50,297 bases of DNA from a virus, in the IMG/VR virus record IMGVR_UViG_3300025116_000097, positions 1-50,297 of that record; one strand, given 5' to 3'. Each line of letters opens with the position of its first letter. Position 1 is the first letter of the stretch. Shown piece after piece: positions 1 through 8,700 of the stretch. A program made the position numbers and the translations under genes. Under the pieces are notes generated by a model that saw nothing but the letters and a program-made list of their open reading frames with translations, did not search any database and was not told where the DNA came from.

Positions 1-40
1 GCACCCTACTGTGCCATAATTTGGGTCTTCACGAATTCCC

Positions 41-125
41 GCCCGGGTGGTGAAATTGGTAGACGCAGGGGACTCAAAATCCCCCGCCGCAAGGCGTGCC
101 GGTTCGATTCCGGCCCCGGGCACCA
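41..125 (+). tRNA. tRNA-Leu (anticodon CAA)
   Basis: An 85-nt cloverleaf with acceptor arm GCCCGGG/CCCGGGC, anticodon stem GGGGA/TCCCC around the loop CTCAAAA (anticodon CAA, reads UUG), a long variable arm typical of Leu tRNAs, a T arm with GGTTCGATTCC and an encoded CCA at 123-125. It is the only clear host gene in the window, and phage genes begin just downstream, so it is the likely integration target. Confidence 0.97.
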
Positions 126-154
126 TAGGTTTCATGCTATGGTTTTTGATGCGT

Positions 155-185
155 TTTCCGCATCGTTTCCGCAGTCATTTCCGCA
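155..185. repeat. Three TTTCCGCA direct repeats beside the tRNA
   Basis: TTTCCGCA occurs at 155-162, 166-173 and 178-185, spaced 11 and 12 bases, that is once per helical turn. The position just after the tRNA 3' end suggests integrase arm-type sites or part of the attachment site. This is inference; the matching att copy is outside the window. Confidence 0.4.
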
Positions 186-192
186 AAAACGT

Positions 193-233
193 AAAAAAGG
201 CCCTGCCGCATCGTGCGTCGGGGCCTTTTTTTT
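193..233. terminator. Bidirectional rho-independent terminator
   Basis: The stem AAGGCCC...GGGCCTT has an A-run on the left and a T-run of eight on the right, so it can work in both directions. It would stop the phage late transcript (minus strand) before the tRNA and also tRNA readthrough into the prophage. Confidence 0.8.
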
Positions 234-252
234 GCGCGCCAGATCTGGGAAC

Positions 253-540
253 TTATGCGCTGCCAAGCTGGTCCCGCAGCCGGAAGCCCAGCAGCGGCCA
301 GATTTCGCGCGCTGCAGCCTCACGGGCAACTTGACGGCCGTATTCAGGGATGTTGTTCTCGATGAACACCACGCCCGACTCGCCGCGCACAGTGAACCCG
401 TTTTTCAGGGTCAGCTCGCAGACTGTCACCCGGCCGCTTGGGAGCACGGTATAGGTTTCACCCACGATTTCAGCATTGACCATATCAGGGGGCACGCGCG
501 GCGCCTTGCCCTGCTCCCAGCGCGCAACTGGCGCAGCCAC
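253..540 (-). CDS. N4 gp49 / Sf6 gp66-like protein
   Basis: A 95-residue protein of unknown function, the last gene of the late transcript before the terminator. The stretch from about residue 42 (ELTLKNGFTVRGES) to EYGRQVAREAAAREIWPLLGF matches the pattern I know for the N4 gp49/Sf6 gene 66 family (LRNGFTVTGES ... GRK.A...A...IWPLEGY). The start is GTG; no ATG is available before the upstream stop and the Shine-Dalgarno is weak, so the N-terminus is uncertain. A role in lysis or host takeover cannot be read from the sequence. Confidence 0.75.
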   Translation of the reverse strand: MAAPVARWEQGKAPRVPPDMVNAEIVGETYTVLPSGRVTVCELTLKNGFTVRGESGVVFIENNIPEYGRQVAREAAAREIWPLLGFRLRDQLGSA

Positions 541-614
541 GGGTAGCGCGGCGCTGGCGGTCGGTGCGCTGTTTTTCCAGGCGCCTGCTGCGCTGGGCGG
601 CGCCTACATCCTGG

Positions 615-1157
615 TCAGGGTAGCGCGGGTTCACGGCTCTGCTGCATGCGGTCCTCGATGTCGAGGATCTGGTTGAGCTGGTCGCTCACGGCCGCGTAGC
701 GAGCGCGGCAGATGGCGATGTGGTCGGCAGTGTCGCGCTCGGTGGCGTAGCCTGCGGCATCGTCAGGCGCAGGGGCGGCAGCGGCTCCGGCCGCGTGCGC
801 AAGCTGGCTGGCAGGGGCTCGCACCCCGATACCACTGGCCCCGAGGTTGTTGAGCATGCCGACAGTGCCAGCACTGAGGCAAGGGCGATCAGACAGGCGG
901 GCGATGTGGGCACGGGCGTCTCCGAGTTGGTTGGTGATGGTGGCGAGCTGCCTGGCGTGGCGACCTGCAGCCTGGTCGGCAAAGTGGCGCTGCTGGCGGG
1001 CGTCGGTTTCGCGGGCTTCCTGCGCGATCTGTTCGGCGCGCAGGCGGTCGGCATCGGCTGCACCCCACCGCCATGCCTGCACCTGCCAGGCGCCGGTGGC
1101 CGCCACGGCGCCAGCCACCAGCGCCGTGGCCACGTAGGTGTAGAGGCCGGGGATCAT
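615..1157 (-). CDS. Rz-like i-spanin
   Basis: Inner-membrane spanin subunit of the lysis cassette, 180 residues. An N-terminal transmembrane helix (YVATALVAGAVAATGA, about residues 6-22) is followed by a long helical periplasmic domain rich in Ala, Gln, Arg and Glu. The ATG overlaps the endolysin stop (ATGA, 1154-1157), and a lipoprotein ORF is nested inside in another frame. Both are standard for Rz. With the nested Rz1 it would fuse inner and outer membranes in the final lysis step. Confidence 0.85.
   Translation of the reverse strand: MIPGLYTYVATALVAGAVAATGAWQVQAWRWGAADADRLRAEQIAQEARETDARQQRHFADQAAGRHARQLATITNQLGDARAHIARLSDRPCLSAGTVGMLNNLGASGIGVRAPASQLAHAAGAAAAPAPDDAAGYATERDTADHIAICRARYAAVSDQLNQILDIEDRMQQSREPALP
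686..913 (-). CDS. Rz1-like o-spanin lipoprotein nested in Rz
   Basis: A 75-residue reading frame entirely inside Rz. From the GTG at 913 it encodes a short hydrophobic signal (LIALASVLAL) ending in a lipobox LSAC, then a Pro-rich mature part (EPLPASLRTRPEPLPPL), the hallmarks of Rz1 outer-membrane lipoproteins. No ATG is available, so GTG is inferred. The signal lacks a strong basic N-region, which leaves the exact start open. Confidence 0.75.
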   Translation of the reverse strand: MPTSPACLIALASVLALSACSTTSGPVVSGCEPLPASLRTRPEPLPPLRLTMPQATPPSATLPTTSPSAALATRP

Positions 1158-1711
1158 GCCAACACCCCCAGCGCGGCGCACGCGGCGCCGTGCAGCGCCT
1201 GCCGGTCTGCCAGGCCGTTGGTGCCGCCGTTGATGCGGCGGGTGATGGCCACAAAGTCGCCCGCGTCGGCCAGCGCGTTGAGCCCCCGGCTGTGCCAGTA
1301 CCACGCTGCGCTCAGGGCGGCCAGGTCGGGCCGCTCCAACAGGGCGGGCACGGCCTCGAAGTCTGGCACATTGGGCACGAAGGCGGCCAGGCCGTCGCGG
1401 GTGGCGCGGTAGTTGGCCCGGCCGGTGGTCTGAATCAGCCCACGGCCCATGTAGCGCTTGCCGTCACCGGGCTGGGAGTTGCCCAGGTCTTTGCGGCCTT
1501 CGTAGCGCGCCTGGGCGGGGGTGGGGCCCCAGATTTCGCGCACGTAGGCCAGGCGGCCAGACTCGTGGCCGATTTGCGCCAGGAAGGCGGCAAGCCGGGC
1601 GGGCGTGTTGATGCCGAAAATCTCGCACGCGCGGGTGATGTGTGGCAGCCAGGCCTCTGCCCGATCGGAGGTGCAGCCGGTGGCGGAGCGAAGCTGGCGT
1701 TCAGTGAGCAT
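1154..1711 (-). CDS. Endolysin, glycoside hydrolase family 19
   Basis: Peptidoglycan-cleaving chitinase-like lysozyme, 185 residues. The GH19 core shows FLAQIGHESGRLAYVREIW (likely catalytic Glu50 and Glu59), the loop GDGKRYMGRGLIQTTGRANY near residues 82-101, and AAWYWHSRGLNALAD toward the C-terminus. No signal peptide or SAR helix is visible, so export should need the holin. The start is chosen at 1711 because GGGAGG lies six bases upstream. It sits between the holin-like genes and Rz, overlapping both neighbours. Confidence 0.93.
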   Translation of the reverse strand: MLTERQLRSATGCTSDRAEAWLPHITRACEIFGINTPARLAAFLAQIGHESGRLAYVREIWGPTPAQARYEGRKDLGNSQPGDGKRYMGRGLIQTTGRANYRATRDGLAAFVPNVPDFEAVPALLERPDLAALSAAWYWHSRGLNALADAGDFVAITRRINGGTNGLADRQALHGAACAALGVLA

Positions 1712-1994
1712 GCGAATCCTCCCGGACAATGAATGGCCGGGGCACGCCCCGGGACCAGTAAAAAGCCGTCACGCCCTGCACCAGCACGATGGCAAGGCAC
1801 AGCAGCACGCCGAACCACGGCAGCGGCCAGCCCAGCACCGGCCAGGCCATGCCCGCCACGGCCACCACGCCCAGCACCCAGAAGGCCAGGCGCACCAGCA
1901 CGCGGGTGCGGGTGCTGGTTTTGAGCAGGCGGCAGAACACCGAGAAGAACAGGGCCGCGCAGGCCAGTTCGTGGGCAATGAGTAGTGCATTCAT
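1701..1994 (-). CDS. Small three-TM protein, putative holin or antiholin
   Basis: A 97-residue protein with hydrophobic segments at about residues 3-21, 34-52 and 56-76 and a charged C-terminal tail (FIVREDSHAH). It lies between another membrane protein and the endolysin, overlapping both (ATGA at 1991-1994; 11 bases with the endolysin). The context is a lysis cassette with two membrane proteins, so one is likely the holin and the other an antiholin or second holin. Which is which cannot be told. Confidence 0.7.
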   Translation of the reverse strand: MNALLIAHELACAALFFSVFCRLLKTSTRTRVLVRLAFWVLGVVAVAGMAWPVLGWPLPWFGVLLCLAIVLVQGVTAFYWSRGVPRPFIVREDSHAH

Positions 1995-2380
1995 GGTTTT
2001 GGCCCTCCAGGCGGCTGGCCGCCGATGCGCGAAACGACCCCCGACAAAGCCGCGCCCACGGCATCGAACACCGGCCGCCAGCCGTTGCCCAGCGCGCCGA
2101 TCAGGAAGGCCACGGGCGACAGCGCCTCCGTCGCCGGGATCTGCCACTTGCTCTGCAACACCAGGGCCAGCGCGGACGTGAGCGCCACGGCCGTGAGCGT
2201 GCAGCGCAGCAGCAGCTTGGCGCCGGCCGCTTTGCTGATCGTCTCTGACGCGCTCAGCGGCCACAGGGCGCCCGCCAGCGCGGCAAACACAATCAGGGCG
2301 TAAGGCCCCGCCATCGGCCCCAGCAACGCGATGGAGACGGCGGCCAGGCTCAGGCCGGATGTAGACGTTGGCTCGGGCAT
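1991..2380 (-). CDS. Putative phage holin
   Basis: A 129-residue membrane protein with hydrophobic stretches near residues 10-40 (AAVSIALLGPMAGPYALIVFAALAGALWPL), 55-73 and 87-100. It also has a conserved-looking motif SASETISKAAGAKLLLRC and a Pro/Gly C-terminus. This pattern and its place first in the lysis cassette fit a holin that would permeabilise the inner membrane for the GH19 endolysin. The next gene starts within its stop codon. Confidence 0.75.
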   Translation of the reverse strand: MPEPTSTSGLSLAAVSIALLGPMAGPYALIVFAALAGALWPLSASETISKAAGAKLLLRCTLTAVALTSALALVLQSKWQIPATEALSPVAFLIGALGNGWRPVFDAVGAALSGVVSRIGGQPPGGPKP

Positions 2381-2481
2381 GCGGCCCCTCCCTGCTCTTG
2401 TGGTTGTGGGTAAAAGCTCAGCAGCACCGCCGCCAGGCCGTTGGGCCCCAGGCGGGTGGATTGATAGAAGGCTGTGCGCAT
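2350..2481 (-). CDS. Small ORF (43 aa) between esterase and holin
   Basis: It encodes MRTAFYQSTRLGPNGLAAVL... and is preceded by GGGAGGG overlapping the end of the esterase gene, a good ribosome-binding site. It overlaps the holin start by 31 bases. No family is recognised. The gap would otherwise be empty in a gene-dense operon, but coding status rests mainly on the ribosome-binding site. Confidence 0.45.
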   Translation of the reverse strand: MRTAFYQSTRLGPNGLAAVLLSFYPQPQEQGGAACPSQRLHPA

Positions 2482-2484
2482 GGG

Positions 2485-3108
2485 TCAGCCCTCCCGCACG
2501 ATGGGCAAAAGCTGCCGCACCATTTCGGCCGCGATGCGGTCAGACAGGGCCTGGCTGGGGTGGATGCCGTCTGGCTGGTCGCCTGGGCCTACGGCCACAT
2601 GCGCCAGCTCGATGAAGGGCACAGCCATCTGCGCGGCCAGGTCGCGCAGGAGGTCGTCCACCCCTTGGATGCCGGGCAGCAGGTTGGGCACGCCCACCAG
2701 AATGGGCTGCTTGCCAGCCGCGCGGGCTTGATCCACCAGGGTGGTGACCTGGGGGCGCAGCGTATCGCCCGGCGTGCCCACCACGTAGTCGGCACCGCCA
2801 AAGCGCAGCACCATCCAGTGCTCTGGGGCGCGCTGCACATGGCTGGCCCAGGGGCCGTAGGGCATGGCGTGGCCACCCTCCAACGCCAGGGCCACGGTGG
2901 CGCCTGGGCGGGCGTAGCTGATGCCGTAGATGGCGCCGCCTGCCAGCTCGTTCAGGCGCCGCACAGGCGGCACGGCCATGGTGTTGTTGGGCGTGCCCTC
3001 GATAGTGCCAGCCGTGAGGCTGTCGCCGTAGAAGCCCACAAGCGGCACACCATTCGCCTGCGGCGCATTGCAGCCCAAGAGTTTGCACAGCGTTTTGCGC
3101 AAGCTCAT
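2485..3108 (-). CDS. SGNH/GDSL-family hydrolase, tail-associated
   Basis: A 207-residue esterase/lipase-fold protein. Block I is FYGDSLTAG (nucleophile Ser30), LRFGGAD sits where block III usually has G-x-N-D (Asn replaced by Ala), and block V is DGIHPS (Asp180, His183). It follows the tail-tip genes and starts inside the stop of the preceding gene. It may deacetylate surface polysaccharide or peptidoglycan during adsorption. The substrate is unknown, and loss of the block III Asn makes activity less certain. Confidence 0.85.
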   Translation of the reverse strand: MSLRKTLCKLLGCNAPQANGVPLVGFYGDSLTAGTIEGTPNNTMAVPPVRRLNELAGGAIYGISYARPGATVALALEGGHAMPYGPWASHVQRAPEHWMVLRFGGADYVVGTPGDTLRPQVTTLVDQARAAGKQPILVGVPNLLPGIQGVDDLLRDLAAQMAVPFIELAHVAVGPGDQPDGIHPSQALSDRIAAEMVRQLLPIVREG

Positions 3109-3464
3109 GGCACTTCCTCGGGCTGCACTGGCGCGCCAAGTATCTCCAGCGCGCGGTCAGCATCAATCAGCCCAATGGCCTCTAACGCCTGCACACCTTC
3201 GATGACCTCGGGGTCGTCCAGATCAATGTACTGCGCTTGCGCCTGGTCTTTGAGGTCGGAGCGCAACGCGGCGGCCTGCTGTCGCTGCTCCACAGTCAGG
3301 TCGGATCGGTCCACTGCGGCCCATTCGATAGCAGCACGCTCGGCTTTGGTGAAGCGGCGGCGGAATGCAAGGACGGTGATGTGCCTCGGCTCTGGAATCG
3401 ATGGCGCAGGAGAGCCCATCACAGTGACCTGAGCGCCGCCGATGTTGTAGGTGGTTGTCGTCAT
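3105..3464 (-). CDS. Hypothetical tail-module protein (119 aa)
   Basis: It begins MTTTTYNIGGAQVTVMGSPAPSIPEPRHITVLAFRRRF; the C-terminal half is helical and acidic. Not assigned to a family. It lies between tail-tip proteins and the SGNH esterase, overlapping the latter by ATGA, and may be a fibre assembly or tip component. The start at 3464 was preferred to an upstream frame extension that runs into the neighbouring gene. Confidence 0.7.
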   Translation of the reverse strand: MTTTTYNIGGAQVTVMGSPAPSIPEPRHITVLAFRRRFTKAERAAIEWAAVDRSDLTVEQRQQAAALRSDLKDQAQAQYIDLDDPEVIEGVQALEAIGLIDADRALEILGAPVQPEEVP

Positions 3465-3471
3465 GGGGGCC

Positions 3472-3921
3472 TCACTGATGGATGTCGTAAACAGCGCCAA
3501 AAGACAGACCCGCAGATGCACCCATCGTCGCCCAGATCTCAAGAGAGCTGTCGAACGGTATCCAGTCCCACAATGGCGTCCCACTTGCGACTGCGAAGCC
3601 TACAGCGATGAGCCCGCTCCCGCTGGCAACGGATGCGTTTGACACGTCCGCAACAGCCACACCGTCCACCCACACTTCCAGGCGCAGCGACTGCGCGCCG
3701 CCTGTCGCTTGATTGATGGCCGTAGCACGCAGAGCGCCCCCCCCGGAAATCGACAACATGCGCTGACGCACGCCCAATGTCATCCCGACGACGCTGCTCG
3801 ATGCGCCAATTGCCGCAGTTGCGCCAACCACCGCAGTGCTGGCCCTCCCCACTGCAGATGCGACGACCTTGCGCGCTCCCGTCGACCGCGCGCTGGGCAT
3901 ACCAAACATTCCGGCGTTCAT
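3472..3921 (-). CDS. Hypothetical tail-tip/structural protein (149 aa)
   Basis: The N-terminus is low-complexity and rich in Ala, Ser, Gly and Val. The C-terminal half is beta-like (LRLEVWVDGVAVADVSNASV, GTPLWDWIPFDSSLEIWATMG), as in small receptor-binding or decoration proteins. It overlaps the upstream gene stop by one base (TGATG). No specific function is recognised. Confidence 0.7.
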   Translation of the reverse strand: MNAGMFGMPSARSTGARKVVASAVGRASTAVVGATAAIGASSSVVGMTLGVRQRMLSISGGGALRATAINQATGGAQSLRLEVWVDGVAVADVSNASVASGSGLIAVGFAVASGTPLWDWIPFDSSLEIWATMGASAGLSFGAVYDIHQ

Positions 3922-4304
3922 CAGAAATCTCCGGCGCGGGTCACCGCAACGTTGAATGCCTCAGCGTTGTGCGTGCTTGCCCGCAGGCTCCAGCCTGTTT
4001 TAAGCACCAGCCCCAGGTTCGACAGGGCCGCAGTGAACGCCGCCACCGTGCCGCTCGGGGTGATGGCAGACACGGCGATCTCTCGCCACAGACGACTGTT
4101 TGTGCCGTCGTTGAGATACAGCCGCACCATACCCGCCGTGGTGGTGCCGGTGGCCGTCACGGTGATGTCATCCACCCGGGTGCCGGACGCACCAGCAGTC
4201 AGCACTGTGACGATGGTGCCGGTGCCGTCGCGGTTGGTGTTTGCGGCCGAGACTTGACCCACGGCGGTTGCCGGGGTCGATGCGTATTGTGCTGATGTGG
4301 TCAT
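3921..4304 (-). CDS. Hypothetical structural protein (127 aa)
   Basis: It starts MTTSAQYASTPATAVGQVSAANTNRDGTGTIVTVLTAG and has alternating short beta segments (TRVDDITVTATGTTTAGMVRLYL). The pattern is familiar from tail-module proteins of several Gram-negative siphophages, where it is annotated only as hypothetical. Probably a tail-tip or fibre-associated beta protein. Confidence 0.72.
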   Translation of the reverse strand: MTTSAQYASTPATAVGQVSAANTNRDGTGTIVTVLTAGASGTRVDDITVTATGTTTAGMVRLYLNDGTNSRLWREIAVSAITPSGTVAAFTAALSNLGLVLKTGWSLRASTHNAEAFNVAVTRAGDF

Positions 4305-4727
4305 TTAGATGATCCCTTGAGATTGGAGAAGAAAATCGGGGGCACCGGCTGATCCCAGGCGCACCCAGCGGGCGGTGTCCAGCGCGGGGTCTATGCTGCT
4401 GATACCAGCGGTGGCAGTGCGGTAGCTGGCCAGGGTGGTTGGGCTGTAAACCGCTGCGCCTGCTGCATAGTTGGTGTCACCTACCCACAGCACCGCGCCC
4501 GCAGCAGCCACCGCTGCACCAGCCTGGGCCGTGGCGGTGGCCGCCGCCGTCTCTGCCTCGGTCGCGTTGGCTGCCGTGCTGTCCGCTACCGCGCCCAGAT
4601 AGGGCCACAGGTTGTTTTTAAGCCAGGCATTGAAGCTGTCCCAGAGTGTGTCGAAGGTGCTCTCCGCGTCTGTACTGACGGGCAGCGCGGGCGGGCCGTC
4701 TGGTGGCGTGGGGGCTGGTGTGGCCAT
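4305..4727 (-). CDS. Tail-tip protein with sugar-binding-like C-terminus (140 aa)
   Basis: A Pro-rich N-terminus is followed by an Ala/Thr-rich helical linker (ATEAETAAATATAQAGAAVAAAGAV) and then LWVGDTNYAAGAAVYSPTTLASYRTAT. The last piece is a short module of the W..G..Y..G..V....YR type common in phage tip and fibre proteins that bind glycans. The start is 4727, with the gene after the 320-residue tail protein. Confidence 0.68.
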   Translation of the reverse strand: MATPAPTPPDGPPALPVSTDAESTFDTLWDSFNAWLKNNLWPYLGAVADSTAANATEAETAAATATAQAGAAVAAAGAVLWVGDTNYAAGAAVYSPTTLASYRTATAGISSIDPALDTARWVRLGSAGAPDFLLQSQGII

Positions 4728-4749
4728 GCGTATCCTTTCGGGTTTTGGG

Positions 4750-5712
4750 TTAATCGACGGGCAGGCCGCGCACGCTAAAGCGGGCCTGGGTGATGCCGTA
4801 GTGGGTGCGGGTGACGGGGGCGCCATCAATCACGCCAAACGTCAGGCGCTGCTCGTACCCCGCGCCCAGGCTGGGCAGCAGGGCCACGCCACGCCCGGCC
4901 AGGCCGCGCAAAGCGGTCAGGGCGGTGTTTTCGCGGTCTGCGTGCATGACCACGGTGGCGTCCATGTCCTGGCTTACGCCGAACATCAGTACTTTTTCTG
5001 TGCCGTCGTCGTCTTGCTCGCGGAACATGCGGGCGCGGGGGGTGTTGCTGAGGCCGTATTCGATGCCGCCAAAATTCGCGCCGTGGATCTGGCGCAGCTT
5101 GCCCACCTCGATCTGCGTGACGCGGCGCAGTTGGCTGCCGCTGCCTTCAACGGTCAGCACAAGCTCGGCATTGGGGTACATGGGCAGGCCTTCAATGAGC
5201 AGGCGGTCGCGGTAGCTGCGCTGCCCATAGATCAAGTCCCAATAGCCGCTGGCAGGCCGCTTGAGGCTGATGGCCCGCTCTTGTGCCAGCGTGCCGCCGG
5301 GCGTGTCGTACACCTGCGCACGCAGGGTGGCGCCGCGCAGGCCGAACAGGGCCACGCCATTGGCGTAGCGCAGCGCCATGCGCCACACCAGGTTGCCGGT
5401 GGTGCTCTCCACGGCCAGGCCGCTGTAGATGGTCTGGCCTGCGGCGTTTGTCCACGGGCCGAATGGCTGCCAGCGGTCGGTGGGGCGCATTTCCTTCCAC
5501 CGGGTGGGGTCGTTCTCGGGCAACGGGCTGGCAGCGCTTGTGTGGGCCACGGCGCAGCGGTACACGCGGTGCGTGGTGGCGCGCACCACCTCCTGCCCCA
5601 CGGTGTAGGCCACGGTGGCGCCGCTCCATGCGGTTTCGCGCGGCGATGGCTCGGCAATGGTGCCCGCCTGCCAGGTGGCGTCGGTGGGCGGGATGCGCTC
5701 GATGTAGTACAT
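4750..5712 (-). CDS. Minor tail protein with carbohydrate-binding N-terminus (320 aa)
   Basis: It directly follows the tape measure. Residues about 24-75 (AWSGATVAYTVGQEVVR ... HRVYRCAVAHTSAASPLPENDPTRWKEM) resemble the CBM5/12-like modules of phage tail proteins. The remainder is beta-rich, with TNAAGQTIYSGLAVESTTGN and NFGGIEYGLSNTPRARMFRE. It probably takes the tail-tip position after the tape measure. No lambda-type L/K/I/J proteins are seen nearby, so its exact place in the tip is inference. Confidence 0.75.
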   Translation of the reverse strand: MYYIERIPPTDATWQAGTIAEPSPRETAWSGATVAYTVGQEVVRATTHRVYRCAVAHTSAASPLPENDPTRWKEMRPTDRWQPFGPWTNAAGQTIYSGLAVESTTGNLVWRMALRYANGVALFGLRGATLRAQVYDTPGGTLAQERAISLKRPASGYWDLIYGQRSYRDRLLIEGLPMYPNAELVLTVEGSGSQLRRVTQIEVGKLRQIHGANFGGIEYGLSNTPRARMFREQDDDGTEKVLMFGVSQDMDATVVMHADRENTALTALRGLAGRGVALLPSLGAGYEQRLTFGVIDGAPVTRTHYGITQARFSVRGLPVD

Positions 5713-5721
5713 GGGCGGTCT

Positions 5722-8700
5722 TTAAGCGATGGTGGGCGCGGCTGCAGTGGTCAGTGCGTCGCCCTGGCTGGCGCGGGTGAGCACGTCAGCGGTCTGGGTG
5801 TTGGCGTCTGCGCTGGTGGATGCATGGCTTTCAAGCGCCGCAACGCGCTCGGCGATTTGCTGCAACAGGGCTACCACCTGGCCGTTGTCCGCCATGGGGG
5901 GCTGGTAGGGCGCGCCCTGCGGTGCAACGGGCAGCACCTGTTCGCCCTTGTGCAGCCAGGCCAGGCCGTCTTCGGGCACAAAGTTTGTGCCGCGCTTGTA
6001 GCGCGGGATGCCGGGCAACAAGGCCTCCACGTCCTCCAGGCGGTAGCCTGTGGCGATGGCGATCTCGTTGGCACTGACCCCGTGCTCCTGCGCAGCGCCG
6101 GTGAGCGCGGCAATGCTTGCAGCAGCCCCGCTCACGCTGAAGTCGAGCGTGTTGACGAACTGGTTGATGCTGTCGAAACGGTCGATGTAGTCGCGATCGA
6201 CAATTGCCGTGCCGCCCGCCCCGAGGTAGATATTGCCCAGGCGGCTGAGCGTCGCTGGGGACGGCGCGGGAGCGCCACCACCACCACCGCCGCCACCGCC
6301 GATGACAAATCCACCGCTGCCAGACTCTGGCGCTGCGGGCTTATCGGCTTCCGGGAACATCAGGGCCTGCAGGCTGCGGACTGCATCGGCCACGCTCAGG
6401 GTGGCGTCAATGCCAGCCTTTGTTCCGTCGAGCAGCTTGCGCCAATAGCCCAGCGTTTCGTCGAGCTGCTCAATCTGGCTCTCGGCGGCGCGCAGTTGCA
6501 GTTCGGCGGTACTGAGCTGTTCGCCTGCGGCTTCTTGCAGAACGGCCAGTTCACCGGCCAGGGCCAGTGCGGCGAATTCGCGTTCGATGCTGTTGCCGTA
6601 GACCCCGCTGGCCGTGATGCCGCCACGGGCTGCGGCAATGGCATCGGCCAGGGCGTCTTTGTCCGGCAGGCCCGCGCCCGCCTGCACTGCCACCTGCGCA
6701 CTGGCGATGAATGCGCGCCCTTGCGCAGCAGACAGGGCCGCGCCCATGCCCTCGTTTCGCAGCTCGCGGATGTTGGCGGCCAGGGTGTCAAAAATGCCCT
6801 GCACTTCGTTGCGCAGGCTGGCTGCGGCATCTGCCTGCGCCGTCCACAGGGCACGTTCGCGCTGGGCGCTGGCGTCAAGCTGGGCCAGTGCGTTGCTGCG
6901 CGCCTTCTCTGCGCTGGCACGCGCCATTTCGGCGGCCTCTTCAGCGGACTGCGTGACGCTGGAGAATGCCTCCGTGAGCTGCAGCAGCTTGCCCGCAGTC
7001 TCTGCGCCGCCCTCGCCCATCGCCCACTGCGCCTGGATCAGGGCCTTGAGTTCGTCGCGTGTGCGCGGCAGGCTGAAACCCAGCTTGCCGAACTCGGCCG
7101 TGAGGTCGGCCCGCACTACGGCTTGACGCTCGGCCTCGCTGAAGTAGTCGCGCGAGAACACGTCCATGGAGCGTGCCAGCGTGCCAGCGCCGCCTACGGT
7201 TTCCGTCAGCTTGCTCAGCGCCTTTTGCGAAAGATCCGCAAACTGGGGCATGAGCTTGCCGAACTGCCCAAAAGCGAGCTGGATGGCGTTGATCTGGTCA
7301 ACCGTTTGCGCCAGGCCCTCCAGCGCCGGGCTGTCGCCCAGCGCATCGAGCATGTCGGTGGCCCAATCGACTTCGCCGATGGCGTCCTTGAGGGCATCGC
7401 GGGCGCTCAGGGCGATGGCTTTTTGGTATTCCTTGGCGCCCGCTTCACCGTCCGCAAATTCACGCGGCGCCCATTTGCTGGTCTGGTCGTCCCGCCAGTC
7501 GATGATGCTTTCGCCGCCTCGCTTGATGACGAGCGAACCCCAGGCGCCGTCTTTACTCTTGTCGTCGGCAAAGGCGGTGCTGATTTCGTAGCCCGCCTTC
7601 TTGCCGAAGGTGGTCGCCACCGAGTCCAGCGCCATGCCAATGCTGCGCGCAATGGGGGCAGTGACGGCCTCAGCCTCGGCGCTGTACGTGCGCGTGTCGG
7701 CAAGGCCGGATGCGCGGTACACGTCCACGCCAGACGTCAGGCCGCCAGCGGCGCTGTAGCTGCTGGCCGCTCCCATGTGGGGCGTGCTCTTTTTGATGAA
7801 GCTCGACAGCAGCGCAATGCCGATGGCGATGGGGCCAAGAGCCCCCGCAATGGTGCCCAGGCCGCCAGCGATGTTGCCTGCCTGCAGGGCGATGCCGCCC
7901 GCAGACATGGCACCGCCGATGGTGGCGCCAGTAGCCGACAGCCCCAGCGAGCCCATGAGCCCGCTTAAGCCGCCCGCCAGCCCGCCACCGAAGTTTCCCA
8001 GCCCGGCGAGCAGGCTGAAGCCGCTGCCGATGCTGCCGATGCTACCGACGGTGGACAAGGCAGACTGCCCCGCATTCGCAGCACCAGCCAGCCCAAGCGC
8101 CCCGGTGACGGCACCCGCAACAGGGTTGACGATGGCGCTGATGACGGGCCGCAAGACAAGCGTCTTGAACATGTTGACGATGGTGTCGCGCAGGTTGCGG
8201 GCGAAATCCTTGCCGGACTCAAAGCCGCGCATCAAAGCGTCGGTCAGGCTGCGGTTGATGTCGTCGGCCGTGCGCTGCCAGTCCTCGGCTGCCTTTCGGG
8301 CCGCTTCTTCGTTGGCCTTCTCGATCTCCAGCGCCGTTTCCTTGGCTGCGCCAACGCGCTTGGCTGCAGCCAGGTCGCGGTACAGCTTGGCCTGTTCTTT
8401 CAGGGAGTCGTAGGTCTGCTGGTCGAGGTTGCGGTCCAGCGCCTTGATGGCCTGCAGCTCTGTGTCGGTGGCAAGCATGTCCAGCTTGGCGGCGTCGAGG
8501 TCTGCGATAGCTTCGCGGGACAAGCCCATGCGGGCGGTGGCTTCTTCTTGGGCCAGGATGTCGGCGCGGATTTTCTCGGTGCCGGTGCTCAGGGATGCGA
8601 GGTACTTGTCGCGGGTCTGGGCGGCTTCGAGGTTGGCCTTGTTGAGCACGCGCATGGCGGCCACCTGCGCTTCTGATTCGGCTTTCTCCTGAATCGCTGC

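Noticed and set aside
2368-3432. Long plus-strand open frame opposite the SGNH esterase
   Set aside because: Shadow of the minus-strand gene; no start signal or recognisable domain.
4612-7968. Very long plus-strand open frame opposite the tape measure and tail gene
   Set aside because: It is the antisense shadow of GC-rich coding sequence; the minus-strand genes have domains, ribosome-binding sites and operon order.
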